NCBI RefSeq assembly: GCF_963169125.1
Contig: NC_084797.1
Location: forward strand, 94,273,868 to 94,337,867
Length of the DNA stretch: 64,000 nt
From: Humulus lupulus
Lineage: Eukaryota > Streptophyta > Magnoliopsida > Rosales > Cannabaceae
Direction: 5' to 3'
Made by a program: the position numbers and the translations under genes. Below, piece after piece: positions 21,640 through 34,470 of this stretch. The number at the start of each line of letters is the position of its first letter. Position 1 is the stretch's first letter. The notes beneath the pieces are model-generated. The model was given only the letters and a program-made list of their open reading frames with translations, was not told the origin of the DNA and searched no databases.

Positions 21640-23148
21640 CGACAATGAGGCAAGACCATCTGAGATTATCTCAGATCATATTTGTATCGCTCTAACCTTT
21701 ACATATGGATTAATGGATATTGGAGTATCACAATCATTTGTAGCTACTTCTTTTGTTAAGAAACTAGATAAAATGCCTGAACCTATACTAAACATTTATG
21801 GTGTATCCATACCTTTGATAGAGGAAATGGTAGTGCAATTTTTGATTAGAGACGCACTCGTAAGGATAGTTGGATGCAAGCTAACGATTGTTTTGTTAGT
21901 ACTCGACTACACGAATATCACTACACAACTGACCATCGTGGAAGCTATTCGAGGAGCACAATTTGTTGATCCATGGTTAGAAATGATCAAGCATGAAGTG
22001 AGGAAAGATATGTGACCAGGATTTTATATCTTAGAAGAGGGGGTGCTAGGGTTCAAGAGTAGAATTTGTGTTCCTAATGACGTGGAAATCAAGAAACAAA
22101 TCTTTTACGAGGCACATGATACCCCTTATGCCATGTGGCCAGGAATGAAAAAGGAGATTGTGGAGTATGTGACCCACTGTTTATAAGGCCAACAAACCAT
22201 TTGAGATACCCGAGTGGAGGTGGGAGAATATTACGATGGATTTTGTCACAGGTTTACCGACCACTCCCCAAGGGCAAGATAAGATTATAGACATCGTAGA
22301 TGGATTGACTAAATTGACACATTTCCCACCAATTGAAATAACTTATTATGTGGATAAGTTGGTTCATATTTATAGCACAAATTGTGAGACTAAAAGAAGT
22401 ACCAACATCCATTGTATCCAATCACGACAGACTTTTCTCCTCGTCATTTTGGAAAAGAATGCAAATGACATTGGGAACTAGGCTAAAATTTAGCACCACC
22501 TTTCACCCTCAAATGGACGGTCAAAGAGAACAGACGATTCGAACCCTGGAAGATATGTTGAGAGCATGTGTGCTCGATTTTAAAGGGTCATAGAACGAGA
22601 TACTTCAATTGATAGAGTTTGCTTACAACAACAACTATCATGATTCAATCAAGATGGCTCTGTATGAAGAACTCTATGGGAAAAAATTTTGATCACCAAT
22701 TCTATTGCATTAAGTCGGTGAGAAATTTTTTTTGGGATATGACTAAGTCGATCAAGTCACTAAAGATACCCGAAAGATACAAAGAAGGTTGCAAACTTTG
22801 GTTGATCGACAACACAAATTTGTTGACTGGAAAATGAGACCTCTAGCGTTTGATGTTGGCAATAAGGTTCTATTGAAAATAGATCCACTCTGAAGAGCTA
22901 TGCGCTTCGGGGAAATAGGGGAACCTTGCCTTAGATATATTGTACCTTTTGAGGTATTGGAAAGAACTGAATAAGTAGCATACCAACTAGCTCATCCACC
23001 CGCCTTGTCTCAAGTGGATGACGAGTTTCATGTATCTATGCTAAGAAAATACGTGGATAGTCCCACTCACATATTCATCTACAAGCATTTAAATGTGGAT
23101 CCCTAACTTATTTACGAAGAAAAGTTGATGGTGCTCCTGGACCGGTAT
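21640..23148 (+). pseudogene. chromovirus protease fused to integrase; RT deleted
   Basis: The protease loop appears as LMDIGVSQSFVATSFVKKL (family LIDSGASHSF; serine of DSG replaced by isoleucine). Within the same 100-codon open stretch (21713-22015) the text passes from protease (LLVLDYTN) straight to the linker before integrase (IRGAQFVDPWLEMIKHEV). RT and RNase H, about 1.5 kb, are missing. Integrase follows with the zinc region shortened, then WRWENITMDFVTGLP, IVSNHDRLFSSSFW, FHPQMDGQREQTIRTLEDML and the C-terminal domain AFDVGNKVLLKIDPL and VDDEFHVSMLRKY. The chromodomain is cut after LMVLLDRY at 23148. Confidence 0.82.
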
Positions 23149-24896
23149 TGTAACACCTCATTTCTCGTGCACCGTTTAGACAAATAGGTTCGGATAGTGT
23201 TCCCTGTTGTGAATAGGTTTATAATATTTTAATATTGGGAAACTAATTTTCATGATGATATTGTTTGCTAATCTCAGATAATAAACTCAAAAACTCTGAT
23301 TAATGGTAAAATCTCATATAATAAATTTCAAGGAAATAATTATGGAAAAAATATTTTTTTGTGCATTTTAGTAAAAAAAACTGCTTAATTAAGCCTAAGT
23401 GTGAAAATTTAGCTTTTCAAAGAATAAAACTATAGGGTATTAATAGAATTATGGTGTCAACATTTATTAATGACCTTAGGCTAAGTGGGATTAAATTATA
23501 TGATGTGATAGTTTTGTGTTCGGTAAAATACCATGAAATTGTAAATGGTTTATGTTAGCTTTATGAAAAAAAATACATTTCTTTACCCTCAAAACCGCCC
23601 ACTCTCTCTCTCTCTCACTCTTATTATCTCACTTGAACCATACTACTTAGCTCCATTTCTTTAATTATCTCTCAAGGAAAACCATAGGGAAAAGAAAAGG
23701 AATGGAAGCTTTGAACCCAAACTTTTCTTCTTTCTTCTTCCTCATTCTCTTGGGAGAACCCTAGGTTTCCTTATATCTATTGGTTTTTGAGATTGTACTC
23801 ACTAAAATGGAAGATTTAGAAGCTTATGGAGTTGCATGCAAGTTGATTCAAAGGGTGCATAGTGCATGCATGTGTTCTAGAACACTCATAGAGGTAAGTC
23901 AAGCATGAATTTGTGTTTTCTTAGCCTTCTTTTCAATCTTTACTTGAGTCTATGATCAATCTAATATCTGTAATGTTGGGGTAGTGGTTTGAAGGTAGTT
24001 GAAAAACTTTTATAAGTCCAACAAGCTAGGGCAAAACTGAAACCCAAAGCCAGAACACAAAAGGTAAAACATTGTCATTTTATGTTTAGAGGAATGTACT
24101 AGGAGTAATCTGAGTTGCGTGTATATTTTTTAGTGTTTAATCTCTTTATTATGGTGTAATAATGTATATTATTATGTTTGATGATGCATGCATATTTTTT
24201 GTGAAGATTCTAGTTGAGGAATTCAAAGTTCCTCTAGCTTTTGTGCAAAAAACTTGCTGCCAATGTTTTAATCTTGAGTTCCAAAGGGCTAAGCAATCCT
24301 TGAATGTCCCATTCCTTGAAATTGTTATTAACTTGGTATTTTTTACGAAGATTAGATGATTTTAGGCTCTTAAAAAGTTCAAAAATATTTTGCATTTACA
24401 AAGTTATGGTCATTTTAAAAATATGGTACAATAAGGAAATTTTGGTATTCTCATTTTAGGTCCAATTTTTGAACAATAAGTTCACCAAGAAAAACAACTC
24501 ATTTTTTCCTAAAGTTTGGAAAACATGTTCATTATATATCCAAGATTTAATCTGGAAAGTTTAAAAAAAATAACAAGGGATTAGAAAATTATAACATGTC
24601 AAATTTGGTAAGAAAATTTGTTTCTCCCAGTTTTAGATATATGTTTTCCCCAAAAAAAAAATATTTTTGTGGAAACATTACTAAAATATCAAAGTACTAA
24701 TCTGAAAACTTGGGTAAATAATTGACTAGTAAATTTTAAATATGTGTTAGAAAAATTTGGGATTTAGACTAAAACTAAATAGTTCTTACACTTGGTAAAA
24801 ATGAGATTTTTGACACATAAGTTAGGAATTAGTTTATGTTTAGTCTTGAAAATATTTAAAGATAAAAAACTATCACTAAGATATGGTTAGAATTTT
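23149..24896 (+). repeat. AT-rich LTR-like sequence, no gene
   Basis: It begins TGTAACACCTCATTTCTC directly where the chromodomain is cut, which fits the start of an LTR (TG, gypsy-like TGTAACA). It has a CT microsatellite at 23603-23620 and a pyrimidine-rich leader to about 23790 with GGAGAACCCTAGGTTTCC. No coding frame beyond chance. Copia-A1 was inserted at its right end; the sequence may resume at 41688. Confidence 0.5.
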
Positions 24897-25800
24897 TGTG
24901 ATTGGTTAAATACATGGTAAAATTTGTTTAAGCATGAAGAAGTGAAAAATCATAGCGATTTCACAAAAGTCAGCATGTGAGAGTTAACTTTCAGTATAGG
25001 CATTTATAAGTCATCTTTTTGAGTCTAAAGTATTTCTTTGGAGTATATGAGAGTCCCCAAAAAGTTTGGGAGCATTTGGTGATATTTTGAGACAAATGTT
25101 GGAGCTTTACTACAGAGGCATCAGTGAGGCGTCGCCTCTGGGAGCCGACAAAGGCAATGCGTCGCATGGATAAATTTTTATAGACCACGTAGTTGCCTAG
25201 TACTTGGCGACGCATCACCTAGTGCCCGGCGATGCACACCTGGGCCGTCTGTACGGGTCTGTTCTGTGACATGTTTTTGGCTCCACAATTCAAATTAAAA
25301 TGCCCTAAGCTCATTGGTTGAGTCTAATAATTTTCCTATACTATTTAAAGGGCACATTTCAGTTAGTTAGTGACTTTATTACTCACTTCTCATTCTCTCT
25401 AAAAAGAACTTTGTCTCTCTCTCTGTAGCTTTTAAGATTACTAGTTTTCTTCAAGATCTTCATCAAGAAAGCTTGACTTGTCTGAAGGATCGAGGCTTGT
25501 GAATCCCAATCTCATTCCATTGTAGTAGCTTCAAAAAATTCCAAGGAGAAGGCTAGGATTAGAGAATTTTAGAAAACAAATATACATTTTTGTCAAGCCT
25601 TGTGACTTTTGAGTTTCACATAAAATTATATCTTTGTGATTTTGTGTTTGAAGGTTTTTTTTGAAGAAAGGTCCACTCTACACTTTGATTCTTTTGTGTT
25701 TATGTAATTTGTGAATATCTACCTGTAGAATTAGAATACTTTGTCTTTATGCTTTGAGTTGTAATACAAAACAAAGCTTGATTTAGCCTAATCTCCAACA
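24897..25800 (+). repeat. 5' LTR of copia-A1
   Basis: It begins TGTGATTGGTTAAATACATG and ends ATCTCCAACA, matching 40837-41687. It holds palindrome-like words GAGGCGTCGCCTC (25126-25138), GGCGACGCATCACC (25206-25219) and GGCGATGCACACC (25228-25240), then CCTATACTATTTAAAGG as a likely TATA region near 25340 and a leader with GAAAGCTTGACTTGT. Confidence 0.9.
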
Positions 25801-25877
25801 ATAAAAAATCTCTATTCCTTAACCTTCATTTTGTATAAAAGTTTGTCTATCTCTAAGGTTCTCCACTAACAAAATCC

Positions 25878-27120
25878 ATGGAAGAAAACTCCTCAATCTT
25901 AGCTCTCAAGTTCATGTCCCAAGACCTAGTGAGACTAGATAGGTTTGATGGCACAAATTTTGTAAGATGGCAAGAAAAGATCAAGTTCCTCCTCACAGCT
26001 TTGAAAGTGCACTAGACCAATGGCAAAGATTTGAAGACATTGGAGCCCCCAAAGGATGATGATTCTCAAGATGTGATCAAAGAAAGGAAGATAAGGCAAG
26101 AGGATGAACTCATTTCTAAAGGCCACATACTCAATGCATTACCAGATCGTCTCTATGACTCTCTACCCAAACACTACATTGGTAAAGGAGATATGGAAAA
26201 CTCTTGAGAAGAAATAAAAAACCAAAAAAGAAGGTACCAGTAAATTCTTTTCACTCAATAAATGGAACTTAAATTCTTTGATGATTAACCCTTACTCCCC
26301 CAAGTACATGGACTTCAAGTTCTTGTGAATAAGATGTCTACGCTTAAGATAGCATTGCTGGAACCTTTCATTGTGGGGGGGGATTATAGCTAATTGACCT
26401 TCGTCTTGGAGAAGCTATAGATAGAAGATCCTCCATAAGAATGAAGAGATATATTTGGAGGAGATCTTGAAGCACCTAAGGATTATAGATGAGTCTCGTT
26501 CTAGAGACAATTCCAAGGGAGAGTCCAACATTCGAACATCCAAGTTAAATTCCATAGAGAAACCCTCGCAATCCTAGGAGAACACTCACAAGAGGCCCCA
26601 ATCAAAGAAGTATACTTACCTAGCCCCAAGAAAGAATGAAGGGAATTAGCGGGTGTGAGAGGCCCTTGTTTTGTTTGTGGCAAAGATTGCCACATGGCTA
26701 GAGAATGTAAGTATCGAATGTCCCATAACCATGGATCCAAGGTCAATACAATCGATGAGGAGTTGGGTGCAACCTTTAGTGAGGTGAATGTTATCCAAGG
26801 AGAAGTGCAAGGATGGTTGTGTGACACGTGTGCCACCATTCATGTTGCTTATATGATAGAGAGTATTCCAAACCTTTGAAAAGTCAAAAGGTGGGCATGA
26901 GATCCAACTAGGGAATGAGCATTGGTCCAAGGTGTTTGGCAAGGGGAATGTTGAACTTTACTTCACATCTGAAAAGAAGGTTTTATTGATCAATGTGTTG
27001 TATGATACAAATATGTGTAGGAATCTTGTGAGTGGGAATTTGTTGAGCAAACTGGGCATTAAAGCAGTGTTTGATAAAGACTTACTTACCGCTTATCATA
27101 TTCTAAACTAGATTCCTCTA
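25878..27120 (+). pseudogene. gag: copia-A1 gag and protease
   Basis: ATG at 25878 opens MEENSSILALKFMSQDLVRL then DRFDGTNFVRWQEKIKFLL, typical of copia gag (UBN2-type). A stop at about 26013 and frameshifts after 26200 break it. The zinc knuckle CFVCGKDCHMARECK at 26667-26708 keeps all CX2CX4HX4C ligands. The protease is weak: the DSG region reads CDTCATIHVAY near 26825, followed by the typical VLYDTNMCRNLVSGNLLSKL at 26995-27055. The start is supported by the same ATG and wording in A2 at 48602. Confidence 0.82.
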
Positions 27121-29007
27121 AAGAAGAATCAAACTTCACCATATGAGATATATAAAGGAAAGAGGCCCAACCTAGGGTGTCTCAAAGTGTGGGGGTGTTT
27201 TTCTTATTGCAAGATCATGGAGCCTAAAAGGACCAAGTTGGGTCCAAGGGCCATCAAATGTGGATTTTTAGGCTATGCCTCAAACAACAAGGCCTATAGG
27301 TTGTTAGACTTGGAGTCTAATGTGATAATTAAATCAAGAGAAGTTGAGTTCTTTGAGAGTTTGTTGTATAGTGAAAATAAGCGTTAAGAACCGATCTCAT
27401 TAGTAGGAACTGAAGAGGAGTTATGTTTAGGGTTGTAGAGCAATTGAGATTGCCTAGAAGAAAACAAAGGCTTAAAGTGTGTGGATCACAAAATGTAACA
27501 TCTCAAGAGGAGACTCTTTACTTAGTAGAGGGAAATGAGAAGGGAGTCCCTTGGAAATATCCTTGGTATTTCAAGTGGAGGATGATCGTAAAACTTTCCA
27601 AAAAGCTATGTCCTAAAAGGACTCTAACTTTTGGAAAGAGGCAATAAATGATTATATGGATTCAATTATGTCTAACCACATTTTGGAGATTGTTGATCTA
27701 CCACAAGGATAAAACCCAATAGGTTGCAAGTGGATATTTTGAAAGAAATACAACACGAACGGGACCATTCAAGCTTATAAGGCAAGATTGGGGGGCAAAT
27801 GGTTTGGACAAAAGGAGGGTATATATTATTTCAATATCTATGGACTGGTAGCAAGGACAAGATCTATAAAATTGTTATTTTCCTTGTCATCATTACAAAA
27901 CCTATATATTCATCAAATGGATGTCAAAACAACACTCATAAATGGTAACCTCAATGATGAGGTGTACATTGAACAACTCGACGAGTTTGTTATAAGGAAA
28001 AATGAACAAAAAGGGTGTAAGCTTGTTAAATGTTTATGTGTTTTAAAACCAACACCAAAAAAATGGCATAAGAAGTTTGATGAGGCCATTGTTTCAGATG
28101 GAATTACGCACAATAGTGCAGACAAGAGCTTAAAATCTAAGACTTGTGATGACTATGTCATCTTAGTGTGTGTATATATTGATGATATGTTGATAATAAG
28201 TAATAAAATTAAAGTGATAATAGAAATAAAGAGGTTTCTATCTTATAACTTCAAGATGAAGGACCTTGGGGAGATTGATTCCATATTAGGTATCAAAGTA
28301 AGAAGAAATTAGGATTGTTATGCCTTAGGTCAAGCTCGTTATGTTGAGAAAATGCTTGACAAGTTTTGTCATCTTTATATCAACGAGGCAAACACACCCT
28401 TCGATTCAAGTGTAAATCTTGAAAGGAATGAAGGGAGAGTGGTGGCTCAACTAGAGTAGGCAAGGGTAATTGGAAGTTTCATGTATGCCACTCATTGTAC
28501 TAGAGCGGATATTTCAGTTTCAGTTAGTAAACCAAGTAGGTTTACTAGCAACCAAAGTTTCATACATTGGGAGGTCGTGGAAAGATTATTTGGATACCTT
28601 AAAATGACCAAAGAGTTATGCCTCCAATATTCTAATTTTCATAAGATACTTGAGGGATATTTCAATGCAAGTTGGTTATTCGATATAGGAGGCAATCTCT
28701 CCACAACCAGTTGGATGTTCACCCTTGGTGGGGGTGCGATTTCTTAGGGATCCAAGAAACAAACATGTATATGTCACTCAACCATGGAGTAAGAGTTTGT
28801 AGCTCTAGCAGCAATTAATAAAGAGGCTGAGTTGCTAAGAGGTCTAATGTTGGAGATATAAAAAATCGTGGTTGATGTATCCACGTTTTCGATACATTGT
28901 GATAATCAAGCCACTTTGATTAGAGCATACAACAAGATATACAATGGAAAGTGTAGACATATAAGTCTAAGACATGATTATGTGAGAGAATTGATTGATA
29001 AGATTAT
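27121..29007 (+). pseudogene. copia-A1 integrase tail, RT and RNase H
   Basis: The integrase catalytic core is deleted: text jumps from protease to the integrase C-terminus (PYEIYKGKRPNLGCLKVWGC, KCGFLGYASNNKAYRLLDLE at 27140-27320). RT: YIHQMDVKTTLINGNL near 27910, then CVYIDDMLII with catalytic YIDD at 28175-28186 and FKMKDLGEIDSILGIKV. RNase H: YATHCTRADISVSVSK, LEGYFNASW (family YSDADW/SDASW; the aspartate is asparagine), IHCDNQATLIRAYN and HISLRHDYVREL up to 29007, where a solo LTR interrupts. Several stops and frameshifts. Confidence 0.87.
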
Positions 29008-30530
29008 TGTAACACCCTACTACTCTAGAGTCGTTAACATGTGGTTATAAAATGTGTATTTGATTTGCTAATCAAGGTGTTAGACCCAAAAGTGTAATTA
29101 AATTAGAGCAAAGACTCATTTTATAAAACTTCCATTTGAAAGAATTAAACTTTCATTAAAATCATAAAAGAGTTACATTGGGATCACAAAATTTTGTTTA
29201 AGACATATTTACAATTCAAAATTCATTATATAGTTGTCCTAGGCGACAAAATCAGCCATTATACTATACTCATCAAAAGTACCCCAACCGTGGCGACCAG
29301 GTAGGAAAAACATGTACACATCGCTCCATGCCCTCCAACTCACGGTTGATCAGGCTTTTCCTTGCCCTTACATGCACCATAGAGCACCCGTGAGCTGAGG
29401 CCCAACAAGAAAACATCTCTAGCACAACATAAAATAGTGCATAAATTATCAAACACAGCAAACAATCCACAAGTTTCCATTAAAATTCACAATAGCAGTC
29501 AGGTGCATTACCATGCCCCAAGTTCACGGTCCTAACCGAGCAGGTGAGTACGACACCCTTAGATGGCCATTCCATGGCGACTTGCATTCAACATGCCCAT
29601 TTCCGATCCTGACCCTTGTCGCTCAGTCACAAACACATATATGACATAATAGTTACAAACATTTACACATAACACTGTGCACAATACAAGCTCAGTCATA
29701 GACATTTTTCTTACCTTGAGTCCCGAGATGACAGTATAAGGCGATTTCGAGCACAATCTTTATTCCCTAGCCTTAGCGGTAATTCGATCCCTGAGCTAAA
29801 TCCCCAATCAACTTTTGCCTCAAATCATCAAATTTCCTAAGCCAATTTCTCAAGAACATCATTGTTTCCCAAGGCTGAAGAGAGAGAGGGAGATAAATGA
29901 GAGAGAGAGTAATCTCAAATTGTGCCTTTTGTGGTTTTGGTTACTTCATTAAGGCATCCTAAGCTATCCCTTGGCACCAAAACAACCAAAGTGCCCCTTG
30001 CTCAAAACTTGCTTTTTAACGCCCCCAAGGGCAATACTGTCATTTGCCATGTTCCTGCTAATTCCTCAAATTTTCCCATAAATTCCCAATCAATCCTGAC
30101 ATACCCAAAAAATCATTTAATAACTACCCATTACCCAATAAACCCTGAATACGCACTAAGTTTCCCAAAATACCCCTAGGCTCACCCCGAGCCGGTATTT
30201 GCCCTTGTTGTGACTTTTTTGCTAATCCGCTCACTAGGATCGCCTCGAGCCAAATATATCCACATAATAATGTGGTCTCAATTTTTCAGACACTTAATTA
30301 CATTTATACCCTCGACAGGTCAAAATTACAAATATGCCCTTATTAACAAGAACAGACCCACATGAATATTTAATACACAAAAACATGCATATATATTCAT
30401 ATCACCATATAAATAATGTATACCACATAATCACCAATATGCTTAATTAATTTCCCATATAAATCCAATTGGGCCATCCTGACACACTAATCAAGGCACT
30501 AACCCTTATTATCAAATTAGGGATGTTACA
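29008..30530 (-). repeat. minus-strand gypsy solo LTR inside copia-A1
   Basis: It starts TGTAACACCC and ends GATGTTACA. The 5-bp flanks ATTAT (29003-29007) and AGTAT (30531-30535) are a target duplication with one mismatch. The minus orientation follows from CCGAGCC, CGCTCACTAGGATCGCCTCGAGCC and GTCAAAATTACAAATATG, which are reverse complements of the order seen in the Tekay LTRs (for example 30830-30950). No internal region, so it arose by LTR-LTR recombination. A GA microsatellite lies at 29879-29908. Confidence 0.85.
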
Positions 30531-30609
30531 AGTATCATATCAATTTCATATGTGATATCTTGTGAGAAGTTAGCAGATATGTTTACCAAACCTTTTGGGA
30601 GAGTTTTGG

Positions 30610-32980
30610 TGTAATGACCCAAAATTTACTAATAAGGCTTAAGGATCTTGATTAGCAAGCATGCAGGGAGGGAATAATTGGTTTATGTATGATTTAAATG
30701 AATTAATGCATGATTATGTGATAAGCATGCTTATATAATTATATGGATATGGGAAATGCATGACTACGAGTATCATTATGCATATAGGCCATGTTTAGCT
30801 TATATAGGGGCATATTTGTAATTTTGGCTCGTTGAGGGCATAAATGTGATTATTTGTGATAAATTGTTAAGACCACATTATCATGTGGATGTATTTTCAA
30901 CATAAGGCTCGAGGCGATCCCAGTGAGCGGTTTAGCGATATAATCACATCAGAGATTTATACCCGACTCGGGGGAGCATGAGGGTATTTCTGGAATTTGG
31001 GAAATATATTGGAGATTTTTAGACTTTAAGGAAAATAATTGGTGATTAATTAGATGACAGGATTTAAGTGGTAAATGTTAGGGACATTCGAGGAATGAGT
31101 GGGAATTAGGAGAAAATGACCAAAATGCCCTTAGAATGATTAAAAGACTTAGGTTTAATTGGGAGGGCAAAAGGGTCTTTTGATGTGAAAAAGGGGATAA
31201 GTGTTATTCTGCTTATTTAGATTTAGTGGAAGTTGTAGAAAGGGTTAGAAACTGAAGGAAAGAAAGAAAGAAGAAAACAAAGACTTTGATTCTTGGTGAA
31301 GCTAGGAGGTTCAACTAGAATTAGCTACCAATTAAGGTAAGGTTTAAGAGTTTGGTCTGAATTTTTTGAGTTTGATGAAGTTAATTCTGATTTTGAGTTT
31401 TAGATGGAAATCAAGGGACTTGAGCTTGGGGATTTGAAGAACTAAAGGCTGGAAGGGCATAGAAGACAACCTAAGGTCGAATTCTCTCAGCTAAGGTAAC
31501 CAATTCTAACTTTGGAGCTCTAGGTTTCTTATTTTCTGATGATGTTCTTGAGCTTTTAAGCTCAAGTTTGGTTTATGTGTTTGATGATGCATGTGGCCAA
31601 GTTTTGGTGTTGTTAGGACATGTTGGGTGAGATATATTTAATGGGAGGCTCAATTTGGAGTTGAGTTGAGATTTGAAGTGGGTTTATGGAGCTTTGGCTC
31701 GGGGAAGTTCGAAGGAAAAACCCAGAAGGTTGTGTGTTGCTGTTTGTAGCGCGGTAGCGCTAGCATTGGAGCGCTAAGCACTATGCTTTATTTTTTGGGG
31801 GGTGTTTTTATCTTTCTGTAGCACTGTAGCGCCCACCTGGTGGTGCTGTAGCGCTACCCTGCCTCCAGAAATAGGTTTTTGGGTTTTCTTTTAGGATTTT
31901 TGCTTGGGGGCTCGGGGGTCAATTTCGCCACCCCGTTTGGTGGGATTGGGCTTCCCGAGAGCTAGGGATTGTTTTCGAAGTTGGGTTACAAAATTGAATG
32001 TTAATGAGGGTTCTATTTTACGGTTGTGACTAAGTGTACGCTAGGGCTTGGATCAGGATCGTGCTCCAGGGTAATCTCAGTTAGCCAAAGTGCTCGGAAT
32101 CAAAGGTAAGAAAATTGCACCCGGTTATGTGGTTATGTTGGGACTAAGAGTTCCATATACTTATATGTCATATGATGGTATTATGCCATTGGGACATGAT
32201 ATAAACGACCTAAGAGTGCCGGAATTAATATTTGCGCACAAAACAATGGGAGTGTATATAATCACTGACGCGGCTTGGCCACTGGTAGCTGAAGTTAAGT
32301 ATATAATCACTGAGCTCGGCCTAAGCGAGCTGGAGTCAGTGGGACAATTAGAGGGTGCGGCCTAAGGGTGCCGACCATGGATATTGTGTGAAATGTTTAT
32401 TGTTATTAATCTGATAATTATGGCATATTTATTATCTAGATGATAGATTATTGGTTTGTAAATTGATATCATCGATTATGTGAGTAATGTGGCCTGTTGT
32501 GTATCTTATTGATGATTTGTGAATTGTCTGACTATTCATTATTGATTATGCTATGTAATATGATTTTTTTGCTGGGCCTTTTCTCACTGGTGGTACGTGG
32601 TGCAGGTAAAGGCAAGGGAAAAGTGGACCAGTCCTGAGTTGGAGAGCTCTGGGGAAGAATGTACATAGTCAGTTGATCGGCCGCTACGGTCAAGGAATGG
32701 TAGAGGGACAGGAGAACGTAAAGTGTCTATTTTTCCATTAAAGTGACTTATGGTTGTACATAAACTTTGAAATTTTGTAAACTGTCCTTTAAAACCTATT
32801 TTGGGATCCCATGTATTAAACGTTTATTTTGAATGAGAAATTTCATGTTTATGACCAAAATATTTTAACCCCAACCTAATTACAACTTTAGGGTCATGTT
32901 TTCAACTATATGATTTGATTAACAAGTCTTGCACCTTATAATCACACAGTGTGATGACCTTAGTTATCCAGGGTGTTACA
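30610..32980 (+). repeat. 5' LTR of the Tekay element
   Basis: TGTAATGACCCAAAATTTAC to CCAGGGTGTTACA. Compared with the 3' LTR it lacks about 100 bp near 31275 (present at 38605-38700) and has extra sequence near 32350-32440. Palindromic words cluster at 31746-31857, including a perfect GTAGCGCTAC at 31848-31857. Confidence 0.93.
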
Positions 32981-32983
32981 ACT

Positions 32984-32995
32984 TGGTATCAGAGC
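32984..32995 (+). other. primer-binding site, initiator-Met tRNA
   Basis: TGGTATCAGAGC, 3 bases after the 5' LTR end, is the standard complement of plant initiator methionine tRNA. Confidence 0.95.
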
Positions 32996-33368
32996 ATCCT
33001 AGGTTTGAGGGTTCCTGAAGACTGGCTGGACATGTACATTCGCTGCTAAAGACAAGCTCGACTCAAGGTTTGGTAATTTTGTATACATGTTTGTATGCTT
33101 AAATGATTGGAAAGAAATATGAATGTCGATATCTGTTTGATTATTAGGGAGCATGAGATACTGATAGGGCCTGGCCCTTGACTTCTATGTGATGATATTG
33201 AGGCATGCTTATTAGCATTGTTGTGCATGTGGATGAATATTTGGTTAAACTGTTATACCTTGATTTCTTGTGATTAGTTGTGTTCCGATGATTGAATATG
33301 GAAGGATTATTACCCTGTCATCATAATCTGATCACCGAGTCGTTGCTTGCAGATTAACTTGGATAGCT

Positions 33369-34470
33369 ATGCGTCCAAGATGATCTATACAACTAGTCGG
33401 CACTGAGTCTGAGGCTAGAAATGATTACCAGGGCCAGAACCCTCCACCAGTCCCTGAGAACTGGCTGCAGATTATGGCAGATATGCAAGCGCAACATCAG
33501 AGCCAAGATGAGCAGATATGACTTTTGAGTCATCAGGCTTCATCAGGGAGTGTTTCATCCATTGTTCCACCAGCAGTGGTACGAGTGGTATATCCAGTGG
33601 AGGTTGGGAATAGGTGGGAACCGTTGTAAGAGCGGGTCAAGAGACAGCATCTTCCCACTTTTGAGGGAGGACCAGATCCACTAAGGGTCGAGCAGAGGAT
33701 GAGTATGATTATGGCTATCCTGGATTTCATGAGAGTAGAGGGTCATGACAAAGTGGCCTATGCCGCATATATGCTGAGAGAGGATGCCTGCATTTGGTGG
33801 GAAGTGGCATCGCAGACTAGGGATGTTACTACCCTGGGATGGATTCAAGGATTTGTTCAGTTAGAAGTATTATAATGTTGCCATCAGGGCAGCAAAGGTG
33901 AATGAATTTATGGGATTGGTTCACGGTAGCATGACAGTTACAGAATATGCCTTGAAATTTGATAGACTTGCGAAGTTCGCACCAGATCTTGTGCCTACTA
34001 ATGCAGCTAGGCAGGACAGATTTATCAAAGGGCTTAATGCCATGATAGCCTGAGATGTAAGGATTACAATAGTTCTTGGGGGGCAACTTATGCCCAGGCT
34101 GTTGAGAAGGCTCTTACTGCTGAGGAAGTGGAGAACAAGATCTGGAGGGAGAGTGCTGCAAGGCGAGAGGGTCGCAGAGTGGTGCCTCCCTATTCTGTGT
34201 CTGGTAGGGGCAGAGGCCCTAGTGTTCTGAAGAGGAAGACCCCTGATACTTCGACCGCTCCTGGTTCTGATAAGAGAGGCTGAGGTACTCAGGGTGGCTG
34301 TCATGGAGGCGGTGATACATGGAGGACCTATTCGGCGTGCACGAGGTGCAGAAGACGCCATCTGGGCGAATGTCGGGCTAAGGCCTGTTATGTGTGCAGG
34401 GTTGTAGGCCACCCCAAGAAGGATTGTCCAACAGTGAAGAAATGGGACGCAGGGAAGGTGGACAACTTGA
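33369..34470 (+). pseudogene. gag: Tekay gag with zinc knuckle
   Basis: ATG at 33369 is followed after four codons by a stop, then by a recognisable gag: HLPTFEGGPDPLRVEQRMS, VEGHDKVAYAAYMLREDACI, and, after a frameshift near 33860, KVNEFMGLVHGSMTVTEYAL and FDRLAKFAPDLVPTNAARQ. The zinc knuckle CYVCRVVGHPKKDCP near 34386-34430 is intact (CX2CX4HX4C) and preceded by CTRCRRRHLGEC. Several stops (for example near 33519, 33627 and 34053) break the frame. Confidence 0.87.

Noticed and set aside
24162..24359. 65-codon ORF in AT-rich sequence
   Set aside because: Short, no domain, inside LTR-like sequence with no conserved partner copy.
32090..32365. 91-codon ORF in the Tekay 5' LTR
   Set aside because: It lies wholly in the LTR, the 3' LTR copy does not keep the frame, and no domain is recognisable.
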